The position numbers and the translations under genes were made by a program. The notes below the pieces were generated by a model, which saw nothing but the letters and a program-made list of their open reading frames with translations, made no database searches and was not told the DNA's origin. This document shows positions 1 through 6,112 of a DNA stretch of 6,871 nucleotides, piece after piece (position 1 is the stretch's first letter; every line of letters starts with the position of its first letter). Origin of the DNA: JACMLD01 sp040004415 (lineage in GTDB: Bacteria; Bacteroidota; Bacteroidia; Chitinophagales; Chitinophagaceae); the NCBI GenBank assembly GCA_040004415.1, contig JBDUAY010000324.1, positions 1 to 6,871 of the forward strand, read 5' to 3'.

Positions 1-1882
1 GGTCAATTCTGCCTGCAGGGCTCATGTAAGGAAAACGTGCACCCAGTATAGCAGCTGTACTCAACCGGATGGTTGTATCTGCAGGAAATAAATCTACTAC
101 GTCAACACGCTTATCGAAAAGCCTGGAATCGAGTCGTATACTGCATACAACGCCCGGGTTGCCATCCTGCACCCGTGTTGTATTAATGCATAAAATTGGC
201 AAACCATTCCAGCTACCCTGCTGTGTAATGCACTCATCAAAATAAGTATCATTAAAATGCAGTTTGTAATGATTGGTGTCAGTAGCTTCTTCAAACCCTG
301 TTTCCAATGCATACACCCTGTCGCGGTTAGGCACTGCTAAATTTATAACAGGTATATAATTAAAATAATCCGGGCCCAGCATATTCGCCAATGTATAGGT
401 AAGAAAATCTTGTCCTAAAAAACTTTTTGCAGCAGTTTCAAAACCGGTAGTGGTATCATTTTTATCAGCATGTTTGAGCAAAGAATAAAAAGCAGCTACT
501 CCAACACCACCGCCAGAAGTACCGGATAAACAAAAAACATGATCAGAAAATCTTTCTTTCCTGGTTAAGATAGAACTGTCTTCTAGTCTTCCCAGCACCG
601 AAGCAACCCAATAGGCGGATCTGGATGCACCACCGTTTCCTAACACAAAATAAACAGGATATTCTTTGGCAGAATCAATAGCGTCTTTGTGATGATTTAC
701 CCAATCATTAAAGTACTGCTGAATATTTTGTCTTTTTTTATAAATATCAACCGGCACATTACGGGTATGCAATGGTGTAATACGTACAAAATGTGTTTCA
801 GGCGTTGGAATAAGTGCAGCGATTAGAAAAATAATAAAATGCAGGTTGATCCCTGTTTTTACTGATAGGGCGGTCATCACATTTCCAAAACCAAGTAGTA
901 CGGCAAAAGCAAGCAATACCAATGGCATTGGGCCAAACGCCACTGAAACTTTGAAAGAAATAATACAAGCCAGGTAGGCTATCAGCCCGAGGCCGCAAAT
1001 AATATTAAACCATAAAAAATAACCAATCTCTTTATGATCAAGATGAATAAACGTCATTACTCTTTTTAGTAAGCCAGTCACGCCTGTCTCAATTCCGGCT
1101 ATCTCTGCTATCTTTTTAGGAGCGCCCTGGTCTACTACCTTTCTGCGAAGATTAATATACAAGGTATATAAAACCATGAGCAAAATGATCATGACAAATA
1201 AAACTACGGGATTATTCAACAGACCGGTTAACTGCAGCACGAGAAACAGCACAAGGAAGCTAACACCAACAATTACAAACCACTTGCGAAGGCGGCCACT
1301 GTTTTGTTCGCTGTCTGTAAATTTTATTAATTTTTTATCTATCAAACCGGTGATCAGCAGAAAAACTGCCATGCATGGGATGGGTTGCTTCTTAATCCAT
1401 GATTCAGGAAAAATCATATTACTGACAGCAAACAACACAATGATAAAACACGCGTACCCGATCAGCCTTGGAAAAATATCGAGGAAAAGTTGTTGCACTT
1501 CATACATCGTTCCAAACTTATCTTCGGGCAATGCAGGTAAAAATTGTGTTGCGTATGATCGCTGCCGGTAAAGTTTCCCATAGGCAACAATACGTGATGA
1601 GTACCAGCTGATATATACCCAAAAGGCGATTGCAATAAAAAAGGTGAACTTAATTAAGATATTGATAAACACATCGTAGACTCCCCTGCCCGTAAGTGTG
1701 TTTTCAGTAAAGGAAATAATAATGTCTTTTCCCTGTCCAAGTTTAATAAAGCAGGCAAATGTGAGTAGCATAAAAAGAATAGAAGGAAAAAAAAGCCAGA
1801 TGGATTTCAGCAGGTTTGAAATAAATTTCATCAGCTTAATAACAAACTGGACCAGGCGGGGCTGATCGGTCGACTGAATCAT
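1..1882 (-). CDS. Multi-pass membrane protein with C-terminal patatin-like phospholipase domain (partial, C-terminus missing)
   Basis: An open frame runs without a stop from ATG at 1882 to the left edge, giving 627 residues of an unfinished protein. The first 370 or so residues are strongly hydrophobic, with likely membrane segments near 28-46, 71-93, 139-158, 168-181, 201-218, 225-243, 288-308, 314-337 and 345-358. The N-terminus (K16, K19, K26) is basic, suggesting it is cytoplasmic. From about residue 408 a soluble domain follows with patatin hallmarks: a glycine-rich oxyanion loop GNGGASR (415-421) after a beta strand, and a nucleophile elbow GTSGG (454-458) with Ser456. Patatins use a Ser-Asp dyad; the Asp, usually in a DGG motif, is not visible, but the last residues (FPYMSPAGRID) resemble the run-up to it. 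The predicted role is hydrolysis of lipid acyl esters at the membrane; the substrate is unknown. The gene lies 66 bp downstream of obgE on the same strand. The fold call is fairly firm, the function is inferred. Confidence 0.8.
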   Translation of the reverse strand, partial: MIQSTDQPRLVQFVIKLMKFISNLLKSIWLFFPSILFMLLTFACFIKLGQGKDIIISFTENTLTGRGVYDVFINILIKFTFFIAIAFWVYISWYSSRIVAYGKLYRQRSYATQFLPALPEDKFGTMYEVQQLFLDIFPRLIGYACFIIVLFAVSNMIFPESWIKKQPIPCMAVFLLITGLIDKKLIKFTDSEQNSGRLRKWFVIVGVSFLVLFLVLQLTGLLNNPVVLFVMIILLMVLYTLYINLRRKVVDQGAPKKIAEIAGIETGVTGLLKRVMTFIHLDHKEIGYFLWFNIICGLGLIAYLACIISFKVSVAFGPMPLVLLAFAVLLGFGNVMTALSVKTGINLHFIIFLIAALIPTPETHFVRITPLHTRNVPVDIYKKRQNIQQYFNDWVNHHKDAIDSAKEYPVYFVLGNGGASRSAYWVASVLGRLEDSSILTRKERFSDHVFCLSGTSGGGVGVAAFYSLLKHADKNDTTTGFETAAKSFLGQDFLTYTLANMLGPDYFNYIPVINLAVPNRDRVYALETGFEEATDTNHYKLHFNDTYFDECITQQGSWNGLPILCINTTRVQDGNPGVVCSIRLDSRLFDKRVDVVDLFPADTTIRLSTAAILGARFPYMSPAGRID

Positions 1883-1884
1883 AA

Positions 1885-1943
1885 TGAAGGTTTGGTGTGT
1901 TAAAAAGGGTAATATTAAGTTACAGCATTTACCACAACCTTCA
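1885..1943. repeat. Nested inverted repeat filling the obgE-patatin gene spacer
   Basis: The outer arms TGAAGGTT (1885-1892) and AACCTTCA (1936-1943) are perfect 8-bp complements. Inner arms GGTAA (1908-1912) and TTACC (1929-1933) nest inside them. Together they span nearly the whole 66-bp gap between the obgE stop and the patatin gene start. In the minus-strand transcript the 3' outer arm would end just before the ATG, so folding could affect translation of the patatin gene. No U-run follows on the minus strand, so it is a poor intrinsic terminator for obgE. The function is speculative; the pairing is directly visible. Confidence 0.35.
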
Positions 1944-1948
1944 ACTTT

Positions 1949-2941
1949 TTATTGATTCAGCACTTTCCACAACAAATCTTTCAATTCAACCAACCCTTGT
2001 TGTGTAACAGCAGAGATGAAAATATGTGGAATTTCTTTGGGTAATTCTTTTTCAATTGCTGCTTTTAATTCATCATCCAGCATATCACTTTTACTAATGG
2101 CTATGATAAATTGCTTGTGCAGCAATTCAGGATTGTATTCTCTCAGCTCGTTTACGAGTATGTCAAATTCTTTTTTATGATCATTACTGTCTGCAGGAAG
2201 TAAAAATAAAAGAACGGAATTACGTTCAATATGGCGCAAAAAACGGTGCCCCAATCCTTTACCTTCTGCAGCCCCTTCAATAATACCAGGCAGATCTGCC
2301 ATACAAAAACTTCTGCCATCCCGGTATTCAACAATGCCCAACTGTGGGTTGATGGTAGTAAAAGCGTAATCAGCAATTTTTGGTGTAGCGGCAGATACTG
2401 AAGAAAGCAAGGTTGATTTGCCGGCATTGGGAAAACCAACGAGGCCAACATCAGCCAATACTTTTAGTTCCACTATTTTCCACGCTTCAATGCCGTCTTC
2501 GCCCGGTTGTGCGTGATCAGGTGCCTGGTTGGTAGCAGTAGCAAAATTGGAGTTGCCAAGGCCGCCCCTTCCGCCTTTTATCCATATTACTTCCTGGTCA
2601 TGTTCCAGGATTTCCACTTCCTGCAGGCCAGTCACTTCATCCCGCGCAACTGTGCCCAATGGCACTTCAATAATAATATCTTTACCACTTCTGCCACTAC
2701 TATTGTTTTTGCTGCCATCCTCTCCATCATCGGCCAGCACGTTCTTAAAATAGCGCAGGTGCAGCAGTGTCCAGAGGTTTTTATTTCCTTTCAGGATGAT
2801 ATGTGCGCCACGACCGCCATCGCCACCATCTGGGCCGCCCATGGCAGTCAATTTATTACGCATAAAATGTTTGCTGCCGGCACCACCATGGCCACTGCGA
2901 CAGAATATGCGGATATAATCTATAAAGTTTGTCCTTTCCAT
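1949..2941 (-). CDS. obgE: Obg/CgtA family GTPase (ribosome assembly)
   Basis: This 330-residue protein is a complete Obg GTPase, which binds late 50S ribosomal precursors and links ribosome maturation to GTP and ppGpp levels. The N-terminal Obg domain (about 1-160) has the typical glycine-rich loops, for example GGPDGGDGGRG (35-45) and GGRGGLGN (123-130). The G domain follows: P-loop GFPNAGKS (169-176), switch I FTTINP (194-199), G3 DLPG (216-219), G4 SKSD (283-286) and G5 ISAV (309-312). The G4 motif has Ser in place of the usual Asn of NKxD. The protein ends soon after the G domain, so the C-terminal extension found in E. coli (about 390 residues) is absent; this short form is usual in Bacteroidota. 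The ATG at 2941 gives the normal family N-terminus (NFIDYIRIF). It lies upstream of the patatin gene on the same strand and behind a terminator, so it probably has its own promoter. Confidence 0.97.
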   Translation of the reverse strand: MERTNFIDYIRIFCRSGHGGAGSKHFMRNKLTAMGGPDGGDGGRGAHIILKGNKNLWTLLHLRYFKNVLADDGEDGSKNNSSGRSGKDIIIEVPLGTVARDEVTGLQEVEILEHDQEVIWIKGGRGGLGNSNFATATNQAPDHAQPGEDGIEAWKIVELKVLADVGLVGFPNAGKSTLLSSVSAATPKIADYAFTTINPQLGIVEYRDGRSFCMADLPGIIEGAAEGKGLGHRFLRHIERNSVLLFLLPADSNDHKKEFDILVNELREYNPELLHKQFIIAISKSDMLDDELKAAIEKELPKEIPHIFISAVTQQGLVELKDLLWKVLNQ

Positions 2942-2950
2942 TTATGGCGG

Positions 2951-2958
2951 CAAATATA
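2951..2958 (-). promoter_or_regulatory. Candidate Bacteroidota -7 element for obgE
   Basis: On the minus strand this reads TATATTTG, a full match to the TAnnTTTG -7 consensus of Bacteroidota housekeeping promoters. It lies only 9 nt before the obgE ATG, so transcription would start within a few bases of the start codon, giving a nearly leaderless mRNA. No clear TTG-type -33 box was found at the expected distance, and an AT-rich octamer can match by chance, so confidence is low. Confidence 0.35.
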
Positions 2959-3027
2959 ACTCTAATAAAGCGGCGGAGAGAAATTCTATTAATTGAAAAG
3001 GAAGGCTGATTTTTCCGGTGGACAGGC

Positions 3028-3062
3028 AAAAAAAAGCAACAAGTATTTGGATACTTATTGCT
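3028..3062 (-). terminator. Intrinsic terminator of the small gene upstream of obgE
   Basis: In the minus-strand transcript the arms AGCAATAAGTAT (3062-3051) and ATACTTGTTGCT (3046-3035) pair over 12 positions with one mismatch, around a 4-nt loop (3050-3047), and run directly into eight Us (3035-3028). It lies 33 nt after the stop codon at 3096 and before obgE, so it would end transcription of the small gene and separate it from obgE. This is a textbook hairpin plus U-tract. Confidence 0.8.
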
Positions 3063-3095
3063 GTTACATTTTACAGAAGATATATATACACTTCA

Positions 3096-3272
3096 TTAAT
3101 GGCGTGCGGGTTGTTTTGAACTTAATGCAGTAATCCACAATGTGATTGAACATAAACACGCCAGTGTACATACGGCTGAAGTATAATAATCCGCCGCTGC
3201 AAAAAAATGATTGCTGCCCATAAATGTCATGACGATAAAAAGGGGCATTAAAAAAGTAAGTAATGTTTTCAT
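3096..3272 (-). CDS. Small putative two-segment membrane protein, unknown function
   Basis: I do not recognise this protein. The frame is open from 3353, but the ATG at 3272 is preferred because it gives a typical start (MKTLLTFLMPLFIVMTF) with a basic residue followed by a hydrophobic segment; the longer 85-residue form would add a polar, non-conserved-looking leader. The 58-residue product has a hydrophobic segment at about 3-18 and a second at about 33-49 (SAVCTLACLCSITLWITAL region), with a short basic tail ending in RH. The first segment could instead be a signal peptide with possible cleavage near the AAA at residues 25-27. Support for a real gene is the well-formed terminator 33 nt after the stop and the palindrome upstream. 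Without homologues this remains tentative. Confidence 0.5.
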   Translation of the reverse strand: MKTLLTFLMPLFIVMTFMGSNHFFAAADYYTSAVCTLACLCSITLWITALSSKQPARH

Positions 3273-3297
3273 TGCGTTGTTTTTTATTTTTAATTCA

Positions 3298-3312
3298 TAC
3301 TTGTTACAAGTA
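3298..3312. promoter_or_regulatory. Perfect 15-bp palindrome, possible operator
   Basis: TACTTGT and ACAAGTA are perfect 7-bp arms around a single T. The site lies 25 bp upstream of the ATG at 3272, a position suited to an operator for a dimeric regulator or to a small hairpin in the 5' leader of the small gene. No known regulator is assigned. The same ACAAGTA word occurs in one arm of the terminator at 3028-3062. Confidence 0.4.
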
Positions 3313-3370
3313 ATAGAACGATTATGAAAGCGCAGGTTTATTAAAGAAATCATAAAATGGCTACTATCGC

Positions 3371-3446
3371 CTGCAGCGCCTTTTCTGGTTAATAAATAGC
3401 CGCGGTTGTCAAAGAAATCAGATCAACGCCAGAAAAGATTTTGCAG
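3371..3446. repeat. Long imperfect inverted repeat in the divergent spacer (first of two)
   Basis: CTTTTCTGG (3380-3388) and CCAGAAAAG (3429-3437) are perfect 9-bp complements. After a symmetric 4 x 4 unpaired stretch the pairing resumes with CTGCA (3371-3375) and TGCAG (3442-3446), so 14 of 18 arm positions pair. The 40-nt interior (3389-3428) includes the palindrome CCGCGG. The spacer 3354-3570 contains no gene I can support, and neither flanking gene reads into it. This could be a structured 5' leader, a small RNA or a binding site; the sequence does not decide. Confidence 0.4.
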
Positions 3447-3463
3447 CATGTACAAGCAAATAA

Positions 3464-3506
3464 AAGCAAGAAATACCCTTTGCATGCACTGTAGGGATTC
3501 TTGCTT
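3464..3506. repeat. Inverted repeat with 13-nt loop in the divergent spacer (second of two)
   Basis: AAGCAAGAA (3464-3472) pairs perfectly with TTCTTGCTT (3498-3506), and CCCT (3476-3479) with AGGG (3493-3496), separated by a small asymmetric bulge. The loop holds the palindrome TGCATGCA (3481-3488). Read on the minus strand, the stem is followed by TTTATTTGC, a weak U-rich tail, so a terminator for an unseen minus-strand transcript is possible but not convincing. On the plus strand it lies 64 bp upstream of the glycerate kinase start and could sit in its leader or control region. Confidence 0.4.
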
Positions 3507-3570
3507 CGTGGTAAATAAAAATTCACGTGTCAGGTATGATTATCTTTATTATAAGACAAGATGCTGAAGC

Positions 3571-4710
3571 ATGAAAATAATTATTGCACCGGATAAATTT
3601 AAGGGCAGTCTTACAAGTGCTGAAGTTTGCAGCTGTATTGAACAAGGAATACATGTGGCAGATAAAAGCATTGATGTATTGTCGTTTCCGATGGCAGATG
3701 GTGGTGATGGTTTTGCCAGCGTAATGCAACACTATACGCAGACGGAAACAATTGAATGTATAACAGTCGATCCGTTACACCGGCCAATCAAAGCATCGTA
3801 TCAATGGAATTCCTTTCATAAAACCGCGATCATTGAACTGGCTGCTGCCAGCGGATTGATATTACTGAAACCTGGCGAGCGCAACCCAATGAAAACATCC
3901 ACTTATGGAACGGGCCTGCTCATTAAAGATGCCATTACCAAAGGCGCAAAGAAAATTATTGTAGGAATTGGTGGCAGTGCAACCAATGATGCGGGCACCG
4001 GTATTTTATCTGCACTCGGTTTTATAATGACTGATGCAGATGATAAACCGTTACCTGCTTCCGGGGAAAATTTATTATTGATTGAAAAAATTATCGTGCC
4101 AACCTCTTTACCTGCGATGCAATTTGACATTGCCTGTGATGTTGGCAATGTATTGTACGGACCGAATGGTGCAGCTTTTATATATGGCCCGCAAAAGGGC
4201 GCTGTTAAAGAACAAATTATTTTGCTGGATAAAGGCCTCCGGCATTTTGCTGAAATAACTGCTTCCCAAACAAATATCCATATAGCTGATAAAAAAGGTT
4301 CGGGTGCTGCGGGAGGCATTGCTGCAGGTTTGTTGCCGTTTCTGAAAGCTGAATTGAAACAAGGAACGCAAATAGTAATAGAAGCAAGCAATATTAAAAA
4401 TGCATTACAGCATACTGATCTGATCATTACCGGCGAAGGCAAAATAGACGGGCAAAGCAAAGATGGAAAATTGATTAGTAGCATTGCACTACTCGCTAAA
4501 GAAAAACAAATTCCTGTAATAGGTATTTGTGGAAGCCTGGAATTGAACAACGAAGAAATAAAAGAACTTGGCCTTACCTATGCATATGAAATGATGAATA
4601 GATCTTTGCCGCTGGAGTATAGTATAAAAAATGCGGCTGATCTATTGCGCAAAAAAATAGCCGATGTGATGGCCGCCTTCGTTTTACGCGATAGTTTCCC
4701 GCAGATCTGA
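3571..4710 (+). CDS. glxK: Glycerate kinase, GlxK/GarK family
   Basis: This complete 379-residue protein matches the glycerate kinase family in length (E. coli GarK and GlxK are about 381) and motifs. It phosphorylates glycerate with ATP, normally to 2-phosphoglycerate in this family, feeding glycolysis. Visible landmarks are the N-terminal APDKFKGSLTS (6-16), ADGGDG (42-47), the AAASGL stretch (91-96), TYGTG (111-115), the glycine-rich GIGGSATNDAGTG (132-144), ACDVGNVLYGPNGAA (188-202) with GPQKGA (206-211), GSGAAGG (243-249) and ITGEGKIDGQS (286-296). The start at 3571 gives the family's exact N-terminus. The segment around 190-195 reads VGNVLYG where most members I know have NPL; this is a small deviation. 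The gene stands alone on the plus strand and converges with the paaG-like gene, with 8 bp between the stops. It is probably cytosolic. Family assignment is firm; 2-P versus 3-P product cannot be read from sequence alone. Confidence 0.95.
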   Translation: MKIIIAPDKFKGSLTSAEVCSCIEQGIHVADKSIDVLSFPMADGGDGFASVMQHYTQTETIECITVDPLHRPIKASYQWNSFHKTAIIELAAASGLILLKPGERNPMKTSTYGTGLLIKDAITKGAKKIIVGIGGSATNDAGTGILSALGFIMTDADDKPLPASGENLLLIEKIIVPTSLPAMQFDIACDVGNVLYGPNGAAFIYGPQKGAVKEQIILLDKGLRHFAEITASQTNIHIADKKGSGAAGGIAAGLLPFLKAELKQGTQIVIEASNIKNALQHTDLIITGEGKIDGQSKDGKLISSIALLAKEKQIPVIGICGSLELNNEEIKELGLTYAYEMMNRSLPLEYSIKNAADLLRKKIADVMAAFVLRDSFPQI

Positions 4711-4718
4711 AGCGATTT

Positions 4719-5495
4719 TTACTCCCCTTTGAAAACCGGTGAACGTTTCTCCAAAAAAGATTTTACACCTTCTTTGTAATCATAGGTATTTGCTGCCGCA
4801 AATTGCAATGTATCTTCTGCTTCCAGTTGCTTTTCAAAAGAATTGTTCAATGAGGCGTTTAATGCCTGTTTGGTAAAAGCAAGCGCTTTAGTTGGCATGG
4901 TGGCGAGCGTTGCAGCTATCTTCATTGACTCCGCAACAAAAGCATCGTCGTGAAATACTTTATACAGCATACCATATTTCTCTGCATCCGCAGCGCTCAC
5001 CTTATCGCCCAGCATCATTAGCGCAGACGCTTTTTGCCAGCCAATTAAACGTGGTAAAATAAACGTGCCGCCGCTATCTGGTATCAATCCAATTTTAGAA
5101 AATGCCTGGATAAATGAACTGGATTGGGTTGCAACAACAATGTCGCAGCATAATGCAATATTGGCACCTGCCCCGGCCGCAACACCATTCACAGCGCAGA
5201 CAACCGGCTTTTCCATATTCCTGATCTTTGTAACAATAGGATTGTAATGCTCCGACAATATTTTATTAAAATCCGGCGCATTGTCTCCCGCCATCTCACT
5301 TAAATCTTGTCCGGCACTAAATGCTTTACCACTGCCGGTTAAATAAACAGTCCGCACATTGTTGGCTGCTGCACAATCATCTAATATTTTTTGCAACAGC
5401 AATGCCATCTGCCGGTTAAAGGCATTCATTTTTTCCGGTCTGTTAAGTGTGATGCCGGCAACACCGTTTTTTATTTCTATCAAGATGGAATCCAT
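4719..5495 (-). CDS. paaG: Enoyl-CoA hydratase/isomerase family, probable 1,2-epoxyphenylacetyl-CoA isomerase
   Basis: This 258-residue crotonase-fold protein probably converts ring-1,2-epoxyphenylacetyl-CoA, the product of the PaaABCE epoxidase, to oxepin-CoA; E. coli PaaG also shifts double bonds later in the pathway. Crotonase landmarks are LNRPEKMNAF (17-26), the oxyanion segment KAFSAGQDL (57-65) and NGVAAGAGAN (103-112). The segment AFSKIGLIPDSGGT (131-144) closely resembles PaaG, with Asp140 at the position of its catalytic Asp and no Glu pair as in classic hydratases. The C-terminal YKEGVKSFLEKRSPVFKGE also fits PaaG. The ATG at 5495 gives a normal N-terminus. It lies 121 bp downstream of paaD on the same strand, which supports the Paa role; with sequence alone a general enoyl-CoA hydratase or isomerase remains possible. 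Confidence 0.87.
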   Translation of the reverse strand: MDSILIEIKNGVAGITLNRPEKMNAFNRQMALLLQKILDDCAAANNVRTVYLTGSGKAFSAGQDLSEMAGDNAPDFNKILSEHYNPIVTKIRNMEKPVVCAVNGVAAGAGANIALCCDIVVATQSSSFIQAFSKIGLIPDSGGTFILPRLIGWQKASALMMLGDKVSAADAEKYGMLYKVFHDDAFVAESMKIAATLATMPTKALAFTKQALNASLNNSFEKQLEAEDTLQFAAANTYDYKEGVKSFLEKRSPVFKGE

Positions 5496-5500
5496 GTTCG

Positions 5501-5523
5501 TATAGTATTGAGTATATAGTATT
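5501..5523. repeat. Short direct repeat just upstream of paaG
   Basis: TATAGTATT occurs at 5501-5509 and again at 5515-5523, a 14-bp period, and each copy is followed by an s-A-G triplet (GAG, CAG). It sits 5 bp upstream of the paaG start codon, within its probable leader. It could be a tandem binding site, or a remnant of the simple tandem repeats common in AT-rich spacers. Confidence 0.45.
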
Positions 5524-5545
5524 CAGATGCGAAGGCAGCGCAATA

Positions 5546-5576
5546 ATTATATTTATTTTCTATTGCTAACTAACAA
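5546..5576 (-). promoter_or_regulatory. Possible internal promoter for paaG
   Basis: On the minus strand TTGTTA (5576-5571) is followed after 19 bp by TATAAT (5551-5546). The 19-bp spacing suits the Bacteroidota -33/-7 layout, but the -7 box lacks the TTTG ending, so it is only a partial match. Its place in the 121-bp gap between paaD and paaG, about 50 bp before the ATG, would let paaG be transcribed separately from paaC-paaD. The spacer is AT-rich, so chance matches are likely. Confidence 0.25.
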
Positions 5577-5616
5577 AATCGTAAAATTTCAACATCACGC
5601 ATTCAGCGATGTATCT

Positions 5617-6108
5617 TCAATGACATTTAAAATAATCAAATGGTTCTAAACAATTATTGCACTTGTACAGTGACTTACAGGCGGTAGAGCCAAACTGACT
5701 TACCAGTTTTGTATTGTATGATTTACAATGCGGGCACTGAACCGCTTCATCTTCTGCAAATAATTTTATATCGCAAACAGTTTGTACTGGGTTTGGCGGG
5801 GCAATACCATACAACCGTAATTTCTCTTTACCTGCTTCACTCATCCAGTCTGTGGTCCAGGCCGGCGATAAAATACTTGTTACCGTTACTTTTTTAAATC
5901 CGCGTTCCAGTAAAATCATTCTAATTTCCATGCTGATTACATCCATCGCCGGGCAACCACTATATGTTGGTGTAATAATTATTTCTATTTCGTCGCCAAT
6001 AATTTTCACATCACGTACAATACCCAAATCAATAACAGACAACACAGGCACTTCAGGATCGGGCACCTGTTCCAAAAGGGAAAATATTTGTTGTCTGTCA
6101 GTATTCAT
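5617..6108 (-). CDS. paaD: Phenylacetate degradation protein PaaD (MIP18/DUF59 family)
   Basis: This 163-residue protein matches PaaD (about 165 in E. coli), which is needed for the PaaABCE ring epoxidase and is thought to help assemble or deliver its Fe-S or metal sites; the exact role is not settled. Residues 1-100 form the MIP18-like domain with VPDPEVPVLSVIDLGIVR (15-32) and PTYSGCPA (47-54), Cys52 being the conserved family cysteine. The C-terminal part carries the PaaD-specific metal-binding-type motif: CPHC (125-128), FGSTACK (139-145), CNNC (150-153) and the terminal FDYFKCH. The frame stays open upstream to 6204, but ATG at 6108 is chosen because it gives the normal family N-terminus and begins 4 bp after the paaC stop, whereas the longer form would overlap paaC by about 90 bp. 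It is almost certainly co-transcribed with paaC. Confidence 0.95.
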   Translation of the reverse strand: MNTDRQQIFSLLEQVPDPEVPVLSVIDLGIVRDVKIIGDEIEIIITPTYSGCPAMDVISMEIRMILLERGFKKVTVTSILSPAWTTDWMSEAGKEKLRLYGIAPPNPVQTVCDIKLFAEDEAVQCPHCKSYNTKLVSQFGSTACKSLYKCNNCLEPFDYFKCH

Positions 6109-6112
6109 ATTG

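Noticed and set aside
1176..1571. 131-codon plus-strand open frame
   Set aside because: It lies wholly antisense to the membrane-patatin gene, whose frame is uninterrupted and encodes sensible membrane segments; the antisense product has no recognisable domain.
2507..2959. 150-codon plus-strand open frame
   Set aside because: It is antisense to the conserved Obg domain of obgE; its length follows from the glycine-rich codons of the real gene.
3273..3353. Longer 85-residue form of the small gene product
   Set aside because: The added 27 residues are polar and would place the 15-bp palindrome inside the coding region; the downstream ATG gives a typical membrane-protein start.
3541..3548. TATCTTTA upstream of the glycerate kinase gene as a -7 promoter element
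   Set aside because: It misses the final G of TAnnTTTG and there is no TTG at the expected distance upstream, so support is too weak.
3903..4550. 215-codon minus-strand open frame
   Set aside because: It is antisense to the glycerate kinase gene, which has clear family motifs throughout; the antisense product is a Pro/Ala/Ile-rich string without a domain.
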